From Unio delphinus (taxonomy: Eukaryota > Mollusca > Bivalvia > Unionida > Unionidae), in contig JAQISU010000115.1 of NCBI GenBank assembly GCA_029339505.1, positions 1,297,001 to 1,361,000 on the forward strand: a DNA stretch of 64,000 bases. Reading direction: 5' to 3'. Shown piece after piece: positions 39,120 through 50,032 of the stretch. Within the stretch, counting starts at the first letter, position 1. Every line of letters begins with the position of its first letter. Position numbers and translations under genes: made by a program. A model generated the notes under the pieces. It was not told the origin of the DNA. It saw only the letters and a list, made by a program, of their open reading frames with translations, and did not search any database.

Positions 39120-39886
39120 TGCCATGTAGAATCACAATCATGCGTGGAGTAGTAACAGTGCAGTATGTCAGTAATCATGTGTATAGTAGTAACCGTGCAG
39201 TATGTCAGAAATCATGGGTATAGTAGTAACTGTGCAGTTTGTCAGAAATCATGGGTATAGTAGTAACCATGCAGTTTGTCAGAAATCATGGGTATAATAG
39301 TAACTGTGCAGTTTGTCAGAAATCATGGGTATAGTAGTAACTGTGCAGTTTGTCAGAAATCATGTGTATAGTAGTAACCGTGCAGTATGTCAGTAATCAT
39401 GTGTATAGTAGTAACCGTGCAGTATGTCAGTAATCATGTGTATAGTAGTAACCGTGCAGTTTGTCAGAAATCATGGGTATAGTAGTAACTGTGCAGTTTG
39501 TCAGAAATCATGGGTATAGTAGTAACCGTGCAGTATGTCAGTAATCATGGGTATAGTAGTAACCGTGCAGTATGTCAGTAATCATGTGTATAGTAGTAAC
39601 CGTGCAGTATGTCAGTAATCATGTGTATAGTAGTAACCGTGCAGTATGTCAGAAATCATGTGTATAGTAGTAACCGTGCAGTATGTCAGTAATCATGTGT
39701 ATAGTAGTAACCGTGCTGTATGTCAGTAATCATGTGTATAGTAGTAACCGTGCAGTATGTCAGAAATCATGTGTATACATGTAGTAGTAACCGTGCAGTA
39801 TGTCAGTAATCATGTGTATAGTAGTAACCGTGTAGTATGTCAGTAATCATGTGTATAGTAGTAAACGTGCAGTATGTCAGAAATTG
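39120..39886. repeat. 37 bp minisatellite related to the preceding array
   Basis: Unit TGTATAGTAGTAACCGTGCA + GTATGTCAGTAATCATG, about 20 copies. It shares AGTAATCATG and TATAGTAGTAA with the adjacent 38 bp array and probably arose from it by divergence and re-amplification. Confidence 0.92.
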
Positions 39887-40209
39887 CCTCGAGATTTTCT
39901 ATGAGAATGTCGATAAACAGTTTTTCCTTCCGACTTTTCCATGGATATTTGAAAGTAATGTACCCTTAAAATAAACTTTGTTATAATTTGTTGTCAAGTT
40001 CCAACGATTTTTTAATATTTTTTTAGACGGTGCTCTCTCCCTTTGATCTTCATAGACCTGTTGCTGTTTGTTTCGTACGTGTCATTGTGATTAGAAACGC
40101 GTAGATTACTTCTCAATAACCATTGTTAGAATTTAGTTTCTTCAAGTCTCCTTATTTACCTTGACTCGTACCATTAGGCTTACTTCACTTAAAACCACGT
40201 CTTCACTTT
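39887..40209. other. Gene-free spacer
   Basis: No gene or repeat is recognised between the minisatellite and the SINE. Confidence 0.4.
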
Positions 40210-40425
40210 TGGACTGCACAAGTCACCTCTGTCTGCGTGTGTTCAAGTCTAAGATTCGGCAAATGTAGTTATGTGAGAAAGCTTGCCAGTAGCTTCTCGT
40301 GGGTCGGTGGTTCTTTCCGGGGTTTGTCCGGTTTCTTCCTCCACCATTAATACTGGCCGCCATGTATAGCCTATATTGTGCTGAAAAATGGCGTTAAACC
40401 ATTAAAAACAAAAAACAAACAGACT
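40210..40425 (+). mobile_element. SINE-2 copy with complete 3' tail
   Basis: Body ATGTGAGAAAGCTTGCCAGTAG, GTGGTTCTTTCCGGGGTTTG and the tail ATACTGGCCGCCATG ... GGCGTTAAACCATTAAAAAC. The central and tail parts resemble the conserved domain of mollusc/metazoan V-type SINEs. The tRNA head is degenerate. Confidence 0.75.
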
Positions 40426-40580
40426 GCACAAGTGGTGTAAGTTGTTAGAGCTTCCGCCTCAGATGCTGTAGATGGCTAGACATCACATTAATTAAGCTGA
40501 CTTCCTGCAGACATCGTAGCAATATGACTAAAAAGCTACGTTAAAATCCAAATCACACACACACACACACACACACACTT
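40426..40580 (+). mobile_element. SINE-1 internal-deleted copy with (CA)n tail
   Basis: tRNA-like start AGTGGTGTAAGTTGTTAGAG, then a jump to CTTCCTGCAGACATCGTAGC and AATATGACTAAAAAGC, ending in (CA)n at 40555-40578. Abuts the SINE-2 copy. Confidence 0.65.
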
Positions 40581-41202
40581 CTTGTTTTGAGGGCATTTTA
40601 TATAGACATAATTTTATATATACATAATTTTATATAGACATAATTTCCAAACCATAAAAGGTACAGATAAATAATTTAAACTTGCAGCCATTTTAAGATG
40701 CAGCACGGTTGCTTTTTTAATTACCAACATCATCTTGAAGGTAAAGTGCAATTTCTCCCTAAGAATCATGAATTGGTCCAACGGTATTATGTTGATAGCC
40801 ACCAAACTCGTTCTTTTACTTTCAGCAGGGGTTCTCTCCAAGCCATCTTTTTTTGCAAGTTTCCCTGAACTTATTGCTGTTTATCTTACCTGAAAATACA
40901 AAGTTTTCTTTTAATCGTTTTACTTACGAATGTAGGGGTTTCTTATGATGCATATGTGCAAGCTAGGTACAAAATAAGCTGTGCAGTGAACATTGTCTAG
41001 GTTCGTACAAAATTCATATAGTTTCACCCCACCTCATTTTGTCTACCGAAAAGGTTCTTATCACTTTCAGGTCATACAATAATACTAGATCTAAGTCCCT
41101 CTAGTATACATAATCATATGTAATTGTGTCAGCTGTACCATCTTTCATTCTTAAATTACCCACTCCACAAATTCTATTTTCATTTCTCCACTTTTAACAG
41201 AA
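40581..41202. other. Gene-free region
   Basis: Nothing supportable; a 75-codon minus-strand frame here has no motif. Confidence 0.4.
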
Positions 41203-41528
41203 TGCTCTGGTGGTCTAGTGGTTAAAATGTCAGGTCCGGATGCGGAAAGTCGCAAGTTCGATCCCCGGTCGAGTCATTCCAAAAGACCTATAAAATGACA
41301 GTACAGCTGCCTCACTTGGCGCTTAATATTAAGAGGTTATTGTTAGGACTGGTCAACCTGATGTCATGATAACGTGACTGTGTGGGACATGATGATACAT
41401 GTCTGCGGAATGATGCTTCAGTGTTAGACATCACTATAAACTGCCACACTGCAGACATCGTAGTGATATGACTGAAAAAAGTGTTTCAAGTTACGTTAAA
41501 AATCGAATCACACACACACATACACACT
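41203..41528 (+). mobile_element. SINE-1, full length
   Basis: tRNA-like head with A box TGGTGGTCTAGTGGTTAAAA and B box AAGTTCGATCCCCGGTC. Body AAGAGGTTATTGTTAGGACT and 3' domain CTGCAGACATCGTAGTGATA, ending in (CA)n. The best reference copy of the family in this window. Confidence 0.85.
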
Positions 41529-41582
41529 TTTAACAGATAGTAAGTGAACCGTTTTCTCATGCAATGATAAATTCGTTATTTT

Positions 41583-41972
41583 GTCTACCATGATCCCATA
41601 TACATTAAGACCATGTATTTTATTTATCTACCATGATCCCATATACATTAATACCATGTATTTTATTTATCTTCCATGATCCCATATAAATTAATACCAT
41701 GTATTTTATTTATCTTCCATGATCCCATATACATTAATACCATGTATTTTATGTATCTTCCATGATCCCATATACATTAATACCATGTATTTTATTTATC
41801 TACCATGATCCCATATACATTAATACCATGTATTTTATTTATCTACCATGATCCCATATACATTAATACCATGTATTTTATTTATCTACCATGATCCCAT
41901 ATACATTAATACCATGTATTTTATTTATCTACCATGATCCCATATACATTAAGACCATGTATTTTATTTATG
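41583..41972. repeat. 43 bp minisatellite, nine copies
   Basis: Unit TACCATGATCCCATATACAT + TAATACCATGTATTTTATTTATC, very homogeneous. Confidence 0.95.
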
Positions 41973-42904
41973 AACAAACTCTCCAGAACATTTACGAAAC
42001 CAAAATCAACTTTGTACATTGATTGTGATTGTAGATCCAAAACAAGCAAAGTAATTTTAAAATCTTGCTGTTCTCAAATATAAATTGGGAGTAAAGGTCA
42101 TAGAACAACTGATTTGGCCCTAAAGTTCGGTCGTAAGATTAATATAAATAAATGCTGACAAATATTTTATTTTGTCGTGACTTTTTAATTTACAGTTTTA
42201 AGCTTGATTTGATTGCCGAAATAACTACCATAATTTTAGTTGTTTTGAAAATCAGAATCATCACGTGTATATTTTTCAGATCTTTATCTGTACCATTAGC
42301 ATTAATTAGATTTTTCCGATAATGTTAAAATGGCACCTTTCGGGTCCTTCGTGGATATCTCAGTTGGGATTAAGTGTTGACAACTAATTACAACACGTTG
42401 GGTTTTCCGGTTTACAGAATCTATAAATCGTAATGGAATAGCTTAATGAGTTAATGACTTAACTTTTTTCAAAATGACGTGATGATTTTATATAAATAAA
42501 AGGTAGTACCAGCTGTTTCTTTCTGTAAGTTTCTCAACCAGTGACACCTTTTGATCTCGCCGACACAGGTGTCATGGTTTTGAGAGAGTAAACAACATGC
42601 CCACTAATTACAGGAAGTTTATTTGCACCTACTGATAAAAAGGAATATTTAGTGGGAAATGAGAAATCAGTTTACATCGTACTTGCAAGGGAAAGAACAC
42701 TCCAGGGAAAATGGTAATACTTAGGATTTATACTATATGGAATTCATATTAATTAATATATATCATATAACTGGAGTCTGGTATGTATTTTTCTAATTTA
42801 TATTATCAGTTTTATTTAAGTTTTCTCTTTGACAAAACTTAGTTGAACGGGAGGGTTTGTAGAGTACATTAAACAAAATACAATGAAGATTTTTTTCTCT
42901 CAAT
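41973..42904. other. Gene-free region
   Basis: AT-rich, single-copy; no gene is seen. Confidence 0.4.
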
Positions 42905-43062
42905 CCTCTATGGTGTCACGGATGGAGCCATCATCACGCCTCTACCTGGGTGGGTACGAGTCGCAGGCTCGGCGAATATGGGTATGTGAGAAAACGTGCC
43001 ATTAGCGACTCGTGGGTCGGTAGTTCAACTGGGTTCTTCATCTCAGTTAAACTGCCCGCCAT
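42905..43062 (+). mobile_element. SINE-2, diverged copy
   Basis: Contains GGTATGTGAGAAAACGTGCC, ACTCGTGGGTCGGTAGTTC and ACTGCCCGCCATGTATA. More diverged than the other copies and ends in a CT microsatellite at 43065-43103. Confidence 0.7.
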
Positions 43063-43064
43063 GT

Positions 43065-43103
<39 letters not shown>
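43065..43103. repeat. (CT)n microsatellite
   Basis: About 19 CT dinucleotides at the end of a SINE-2 copy. Confidence 0.9.
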
Positions 43104-43105
<2 letters not shown>

Positions 43106-43577
43106 CACGAGGTGAAGAAGTCAAATGTGTGATAAAGTACCGATGTTTTCTAATTTTCTGTTTCAGAACTCGTACATATATTATTCGTTCGCTTAGCCTC
43201 CAATTTTTTTGTAATTGTAAAACGGGAAAGCCACAAATTTAATCATTTCATTTATTAGTTTATAATTTCTGCTCATATAAGCATCAGGTGATCGCTATTA
43301 CTGTCATCTTCAGCGTGTTTTAACCGAACTGGAGTTTTCTTTACTAACACGGCGCCATATTTGCTTAGGCCATTTTTAAATAAAACAATTGGGGACAGCA
43401 TTTATAAATGCCTAACTTGCCGACTTAGATAAGGTCCGAAACATTCCTTAAATTTACATAACTTTGGTGGCTACGTTAGTTAGAACGGAACACGAGTGTG
43501 TTCAACTTTTTTAATTTTTATTTTGTTACAATTATTCAAAGCCGATGTTTGGTCTTGTGCACATGAACTGGAAAAGG
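43104..43577. other. Gene-free region
   Basis: No gene or repeat is recognised. Confidence 0.4.
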
Positions 43578-43780
43578 CTATTTGTACGATCTCCACGTAC
43601 CTAATTTAGAATGAATAATCACACGACCTCCACGTACCTCATTTAGAATGAATAATCACACGGCCTCCGCGTACCTCATTTAGAATGAATAATCACACGG
43701 CCTCCGCGTACCTCATTTAGAATAAATAATCACACGGCCTCCGCGTACCTCATTTCGAATGAATAATCACACGGTCGCCG
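43578..43780. repeat. 37 bp tandem repeat, about five copies
   Basis: Unit CACACGGCCTCCGCGTACCT + CATTTAGAATGAATAAT; edge copies are diverged. Noticeably GC-richer than its surroundings. Confidence 0.9.
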
Positions 43781-43847
43781 CATTGCTCAATCTGCGAAAT
43801 ATACTTAAGTTTTGCAACTGATTTACCATTAATTCATTCCATATTTG

Positions 43848-44092
43848 GGGGGGGGGGGCGAGTGGTCTAAAGCGCTACCCGTTACGGACCACTGCCATCT
43901 CACCTCTGGCTGCGTGGGTTCGAGTCTAAGATTCGGCAAATGTACTTATGTGAGAGAGCTTGCCAATAGCTTCTCGTGGGTCGGTGGTTCTTTCCGGGGG
44001 TTGTCTGGGTTCTTCCTCCACCATTAATACTGGCTGCCATGTATAGCCTATATTGTGCTGAAAAATGGCGTTAAACCATCAAAAAAAAAACC
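43848..44092 (+). mobile_element. SINE-2, full length
   Basis: Head GAGTGGTCTAAAGCGCTACC with B box GTGGGTTCGAGTCTAAG. Body TTATGTGAGAGAGCTTGCCA and GGTTCTTTCCGGGGGTTGTC, tail CTGGCTGCCATGTATAGCC and GGCGTTAAACCATC followed by poly(A). A G-run precedes it. Best reference copy in the window. Confidence 0.85.
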
Positions 44093-44732
44093 CAAAACAA
44101 CATTCCATATTTGTAGTCACTTGTTAAAACTTGCACAAAATTTGGAACATGGATGAAAAATGGACACTAAAGTCTATGGAACTATTTATGTGTATAAAAA
44201 TGTTTAATTCCATAAATTGACTGCGAAACCTGTAAAGGTATTGATGCTTATGTTGTTTAGATCATTTGGAATGTTGTGGATTCTTCCTAAAAGCATTGGC
44301 TATTAAACAGTGCTGATAATCTTTTTGTTGTGGGCACACTGCAGATAGACATTTCCAATATTAAAACTTATATTAGATGCAGACAACAGTTTTGCTGAAA
44401 ATGAACTGGTCTAGAAACCAGAAGAAAACTTGGGAATAGTTAACAGACATACAAAATGACATGGTCTCCTCAATGCAACAAGGGATCTAACTTTCTCATC
44501 CATGCAACACAAATCTAGCCATTTTGTTTTTTTTTAACCTTATCTCAGTCTGGTTGTTCCAGGTCATCTTAGTCATGTTGTTCATGTGCTAATAACTTTA
44601 TAAAAGGCAACAAAACATTTTTGTGCTTGAAGTAGTTGCTACCAAATTAAACAAAAACAACAACAATAACAGATATACAGTGTAACAAAAGAAGGAACTT
44701 ATGGTCTCTCCAAATTTGGCATAATAATTATT
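44093..44732. other. Gene-free region
   Basis: AT-rich single-copy sequence; nothing supportable. Confidence 0.4.
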
Positions 44733-45165
44733 TAATCAAACACAAAATTGTCTGTGCTATGTTACCCTGATGGACTCAGTCCAACATACCTATCTGGCCT
44801 CACCCATATGTACACACCAGCAAGGTACTTATGCTCCTCTTCTGCCTTTCATATACTCATCATTCCCACTATGAAAACGAAGTCATATGGACATCGTTCT
44901 TTTGCATACTAAATCCCAGCGATGTGGAATGAATTGCCCATTGAAATTAGACACAAATATGCAGTAATCCCTTTCGAGAATGCTCTTAAAAATTGCCTTT
45001 TTCGACTGCAAGAACAAACTTAAGGACCTAATAATGTTTCCTACCTTAAATATTTTCAGCATTTTTGATGTTTTTTAATTTCAAGTTAGGATTTTTTTGT
45101 TTTATTTTTGGTGTGGTCATATCATATATATGTTGTAAAGTGCTTAGAGCTTATAAAGATTAGTC
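44733..45165 (+). pseudogene. LINE 3' end fragment
   Basis: Short 5'-truncated copy of the LINE family. It contains CCAACATACCTATCTGGCCT, TGGAATGAATTGCCCATTGA and the 3' AAGTGCTTAGAGCTTATAAA end. Frames are disrupted, including an in-frame stop where the other copies read AYQGPATWNEL. Confidence 0.85.
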
Positions 45166-45439
45166 AAACTGTTTTTTATTCTTCAAACTTCCACAAACAC
45201 CTCACAACCCTAATTCACACCAGTTGAATTAAATACAATTATGTGATTGCACTTGACAATCAGAGTGGTTCATACATCAGTCCACCCTCTATTCTGCGAG
45301 ATTTCCATCAAGCATATCAATTGGGCAAGTAATAAAACACTTGCCATATTTCTAGGACAGAAAGTACAAATTTCCAAGAAAGTTATGAATTAGAAATTTC
45401 CTCATGCCACTATACACTTTGTTTGAACTGTATGTAGCA
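45166..45439. other. Spacer
   Basis: No feature is recognised. Confidence 0.35.
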
Positions 45440-45690
45440 GGCATATTGTACTGAACAGTTTCATACCATGGCATATTGTACTGAACAGTTTCATACCATT
45501 GCATATTGTACTGAACAGTTTCATACCATGGCATATTGTACTGAACAGTTTCATACCATTGCATATTGTACTGAACAGTTTTATACCATTGCATATTGTA
45601 CTGAACAGTTTCATACCATTTCACATGTACTGAACAGTTTCATACCATCGCATATTGTGCTGAAGAGTTTCATACCATTGCCTACCATAC
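45440..45690. repeat. 30 bp tandem repeat, about eight copies
   Basis: Unit GCATATTGTACTGAACAGTT + TCATACCATT. The 30 bp period leaves all frames open, so several repeat ORFs on both strands are artefacts. Confidence 0.95.
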
Positions 45691-45782
45691 AGCATTTTCA
45701 AAATTAAAACTGATGAAACTCTAAAGTTAACCATGCTAAAGATATTAATTATTTATTGTAATTTCCATTGACGTCCATTGAT

Positions 45783-47276
45783 TACCGTATTTTCGCGCAT
45801 ATATCCCGCACACGCAGATAATCCGCACCCTCATATAGCCCGCGGGTTTGGGGTTTTGTGTAAAAAATCGTTGGCATAACCCGCACCTTTGTATAACCCG
45901 CAACCATAGATATATTTATACAGCTACAATCGGAAATGAAATCAATTACAGGATCACGGGGCTTCGCTGATGTAGCAAACTGCGATTCTGTTTTCCGTTT
46001 TGGTGACAAAATATACCATCTGGTGATATTTGTGGCGACACCAATTTTGGCTGATAAAAACCGTATATACAGTCTTGCGTTTGGAGTAGAGAAAATCAAA
46101 GGCACCATGACAGGAAACAATGTACTGGAATATATTGTTAAAATAACAAGTCCTTGTCTCATACTGGCAAACCACACTAACAGTGCACTGTTATATCATA
46201 ATCCGCTAATGATGATATCTGGCCTTATTACTTTATGCAACTGACTAGTCAAAATCCAAATCCGCAGAAGGGGAAAACGTAAAATGAGTACAGTCAAGCA
46301 GATGACACTAATTTAAAAACAAATACCAGATGGAAGAAGAAAAAATACGTTTGCTGACACTTCAAAGAGAACTGATTACCTTTGAAGCACTGATATATAC
46401 TAAACAAATAAAACAAATCTGTTTCAATGTTCTACAATTATCTGAAGTTGCCGCAGCAATAACAAACAGGTATTTGTTTCACCCTTCAACTGGAGCCTTT
46501 AGCGGCGCCATCATCAAAGTAAGCCGACGACCTTTGCTCAATAAAAGTCAGGAAAAACACGGTACACAGTGCTTGTGTGCGTAGGAGCTGTGCCTCAACT
46601 ACAGGCTACATAAACACGGACATTTTTAAATAATCTTGTATTCTTGTGAAGTGTAGATTCGAGTTTAAATAATTTCTTTCTGTTTAATTTAAAAAATACC
46701 GAAACGAAAGTCTTACACAGCCGACTTCAAGCTAACTGCCATTGCGTATGATGAAGTGCATGGCAATAGAGCCACAGGCACAAAATTTGATATTGATGAG
46801 AGTGTAATCCGAGGTTGGAGAAAAGAAAAAGGAACGTTGGAGAAGATGAATCCACGAAAACGTGCTCGTCGCGGACCTAAAGCAAAGTGGCCTCACCTTG
46901 AAGCTGACCTGAAGCAGTGGATCGTGGCCCAGCGGTAAAATTAGGTACCGTAGTTATTTCGATTGAAAACAGAAAATATTGATTATGAAAACGTGACGGA
47001 TACGAAATTTTAAGTTTTTATCCCGAAATGTTGATTTGGTCCTGATACCGTAAGTTGTAAAGTCACCGTAGTAGCCATAATATCCAACCCTAGCAAAACA
47101 AAACGAGAACAATATATGTTATGTAGTTACGTTTTTCAAACAATATGTTGAAATATCATTATGTGTAAAAAAATTGTGATATAGCCCGCACCCTTATATA
47201 ACCCGCACCCCCCCCCCCCCTGCGGGGTTTGTAAAATCTGGTATAACCCGCGGGATATATGCGCGAAAATACGGTA
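45783..47276. mobile_element. Pogo-like DNA element, 1490 bp, 25 bp TIRs
   Basis: Perfect 25 bp terminal inverted repeats (CCGTATTTTCGCGCATATAT plus CCCGC at 45785-45809, and its complement at 47250-47274), flanked by TA. Subterminal regions at both ends carry several ATAACCCGCAC-type repeats, probably transposase-binding sites. Inside is only the DNA-binding part of a pogo/Tigger-type transposase (46693-46938); no DDE catalytic domain is seen, so the element is non-autonomous or internally deleted. Confidence 0.88.
46693..46938 (+). pseudogene. Pogo/Tigger transposase N-terminal DNA-binding fragment
   Basis: Open frame reading PKRKSYTADFKLTAIAYDEV and HGNRATGTKFDIDESVIRGW with RKEKGTLEKM, then RGPKAKWPHLEADLKQWIVAQR and a stop. 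This is a psq/CENP-B-type helix-turn-helix start followed by the beginning of the second domain, ending abruptly where the full transposase would continue. No ATG opens it: the frame begins after a stop at about 46688, and only a GTG is present later. Likely a truncated transposase that could still bind the ends of related elements. Confidence 0.8.
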
Positions 47277-47449
47277 AATGTGATAATACAGTAATTTTAT
47301 GTTTCTATTTTCTCATTCATATTACTTGTCTACTTAGAGTTAAAAGGCCACCCAATTGCCTCCCAAAACATATTCATATTAATGTATGTGGATTGATATA
47401 TACTCTTGACAAATATTTTCCAACATGTAACAATTACAATTTTTATTCT
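47277..47449. other. Spacer
   Basis: AT-rich, no feature. Confidence 0.35.
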
Positions 47450-47570
47450 CGATTTTTTCCCCCATTTTGCAGTCAGTTTGGCTGGGCTGAGATTTGAACC
47501 CACACATTTGAACCCACACAGAGTGTAATCTGTTAAGGCAATCACCTTAGACCACTCATTCACACGGGGC
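47450..47570 (-). mobile_element. tRNA-like SINE fragment
   Basis: On the minus strand: GAGTGGTCTAAGGTGATTGC (A-box region) and TGTGTGGGTTCAAATGTGTG (B-box region). It resembles the head of SINE-2 but lacks the tail. Not a tRNA gene, because no cloverleaf can be completed. Confidence 0.5.
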
Positions 47571-47720
47571 CTATTCTAACCATTGTCTCTTCGAAGGCCT
47601 GAAGAGGTAATGCTATTGCCATTGATTGGAAATACCTCCAACACTCAGTCACATGGGGCCTATTCTAACCTTTGTCTCTTCAAAGGTCTGGACAGTTAAT
47701 GCTGTTGCCATTGATTGGAA
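47545..47720. repeat. Tandem duplication of about 90 bp
   Basis: CACACGGGGCCTATTCTAAC...CCATTGATTGGAA occurs at about 47561-47637 and again, diverged, at about 47651-47720. Confidence 0.75.
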
Positions 47721-47830
47721 TGATACTAATACTTATGTGTATCCACCAACACCTGATCCAAAAGCTCTTGTAAAGAGCTATGGAACTGGAATGCTGTCTT
47801 ATCCTGAAGTGAGAATAATTATGGATTAAC
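47680..47830 (+). pseudogene. Possible DIRS-type retrotransposon RNase H relic
   Basis: The frame contains VAIDWNDTNTYVYPPTP followed by KALVK. The AIDWN...Y.FPP pattern recalls the end of the RNase H region of DIRS/Ngaro-type tyrosine-recombinase retrotransposons. The match is short and from memory, and the rest of the frame is uninformative. Confidence 0.3.
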
Positions 47831-48329
47831 AGTTTGAATAATCAGGCAGTGGGGAATTTCATAGGAATCCTGGTCATTCCTCACTTGCTCAGACAGTCTT
47901 GATGGCAGGAGTTTGTCTATATTCCAATCTTATGAACTTGTATGTCAAGATCAAACAAGCCCTCAGGGTCAGACTATTCTCATGACGAGTGGTAGAAAGA
48001 ATCACTTGGTGAGAAAATATGAGGTAAAATTTTGCCTCAGTGGCATGGATAAGGATTCATTCCATTGCTTAGGGCATCATTACCATAGTCCAAATAGCTA
48101 ATGTTCTCATACAGCATTTCAAGGTGAAGCTAATGTGTCACAACAGAAGGGAATATATAAAATTAAGGGATACCTCTCTAACCTTTTGGTGAGCTTTAAT
48201 TTGACACGACCAAAGACTTTGTCCCTGGGTCCAAAAGGGAATTGACCAAGGGTTTTGACATGTTTGAATAAAGCAATATTTGAGCTAGTATTTAAAGCAA
48301 CAATTTGTTCATCTGTCATATCATGCTTG
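47831..48329. other. Gene-free region
   Basis: Possibly the continuation of the retroelement relic; nothing definite. Confidence 0.35.
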
Positions 48330-48334
48330 CTAGT

Positions 48335-50032
48335 TGTTAACTTTGAAAGAGAGAAAGGTTGACATCTCATAGTTGTTAACTTTGAAAGAGAGAAAGGTTG
48401 ACATCTCATAGTTGTTAACTTTGAAAGAGAGAAAGGTTGACATTTCATAGTTGTTAACTTTGAAAGAGAGAAAGGTTGACATCTCATAGTTGTTAACTTT
48501 GAAAGAGAGAAAGGTTGACATCTCATAGTTGTTAACTTTGAAAGAGAAAGGTTGACATCTCATAGTTGTTAACTTTGAAAGAGAAAGGTTGACATCTCAT
48601 AGTTGTTAACTTTGAAAGAGGGAAAGGTTGACATCTCATAGTTGTTAACTTTGAAAGAGAGAAAGGTTGACATCTCATAGTTGTTAACTTTGAAAGAGAG
48701 AAAGGTTGACATCTCATAGTTGTTAACTTTGAAAGAGAGAAAGGTTGACATCTCATAGTTGTTAATTTTGAAAGAGAGAAAGGTTGACATCTCATACTTG
48801 TTAACTTTGAAAGAGAGAAAGATTGACATCTCAGTTGTTAACTTTGAAAGAGAGAAAGGTTGACATCTCATAGTTGTTAACTTTGAAAGAGGGAAAGGTT
48901 GACATCTCATAGTTGTTAACTTTGAAAGAGAGAAAGGTTGACGTCTCATAGTTGTTAACTTTGAAAGAGAGAAAGGTTGACATCTCATAGTTGTTAACTT
49001 TGAAAGAGAGAAAGATTGACATCTCATAGCTGTTAACTTTGAAAGAGAGAAAGGTTGACATCTCATAGTTGTTAACTTTGAAAGAGAAAGGTTGACATCT
49101 CATAGTTGTTAACTTTGAAAGAGAAAGGTTGACATCTCATAGTTGTTAACTTTGAAAGAGAGAAAGGTTGACATCTCATAGTTGTTAACTTTGAAAGAGA
49201 GAAAGGTTGACATCTCATAGTTTTTAACTTTGAAAGAGAGAAAGGTTGACATCTCATAGTTTTTAACTTTGAAAGAGAGAAAGGTTGACATCTCATAGTT
49301 GTTAACTTTGAAAGAGAGAAAGGTTGACATCTCATAGTTGTTAACTTTGAAAGAGAGAAAGGTTGACATCTCATAGTTGTTAACTTTGAAAGAGGGAAAG
49401 GTTGACATCTCAGTTTTTAACTTTGAAAGAGAGAAAGGTTGACATCTCATAGTTGTTAACTTTGAAAGAGAAAGGTTGACATCTCATAGTTGTTAACTTT
49501 GAAAGAGAGAAAGGTTGACATCTCATAGTTGTTAACTTTGAAAGAGAGAAAGGTTGACATCTCATAGTTGTTAACTTTGAAAGAGAAAGGTTGACATCTC
49601 ATAGTTGTTAACTTTGAAAGAGGGAAAGGTTGACATCTCATAGTTGTTAACTTTGAAAGAGAGAAAGGTTGACATCTCATAGTTGTTAACTTTGAAAGAG
49701 AGAAAGGTTGACATCTCATAGTTGTTAACTTTGAAAGAGAGAAAGGTTGACATCTCATAGTTGTTAACTTTGAAAGAGAGAAAGGTTGACATCTCATAGT
49801 TGTTAACTTTGAAAGAGAGAAAGGTTGACATCTCATAGTTGTTAACTTTGAAAGAGAGAAAGGTTGACATCTCATAGCTGTTAACTTTGAAAGAGAGAAA
49901 GGTTGACATCTCATAGTTGTTAACTTTGAAAGAGAGAAAGGTTGACATCTCATAGTTGTTAACTTTGAAAGAGAGAAAGGTTGACATCTCATAGTTGTTA
50001 ATTTTGAAAGAGAGAAAGGTTGACATCTCAAC
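48335..50032. repeat. 39 bp minisatellite, about 44 copies (1.7 kb)
   Basis: Unit AGTTGTTAACTTTGAAAGAG + AGAAAGGTTGACATCTCAT. Some units lack the AG dinucleotide (37 bp) and a few lack the last three bases. The 39 bp period creates many long overlapping minus-strand frames (MRCQPFSLSKLTT repeats), which I regard as artefacts. Confidence 0.97.

Noticed and set aside
41203..41290. tRNA gene
   Set aside because: A and B boxes belong to a SINE head; no acceptor stem closes, and the sequence continues into the SINE body. The same applies at 43848, 47450, 52388 and 63826.
45352..45707. Repeat proteins on both strands
   Set aside because: The 30 bp period keeps every frame open; no other coding evidence.
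45782..46244. Open frames of 131 and 102 codons in the left half of the pogo-like element
   Set aside because: They overlap each other on opposite strands and show no transposase motif.
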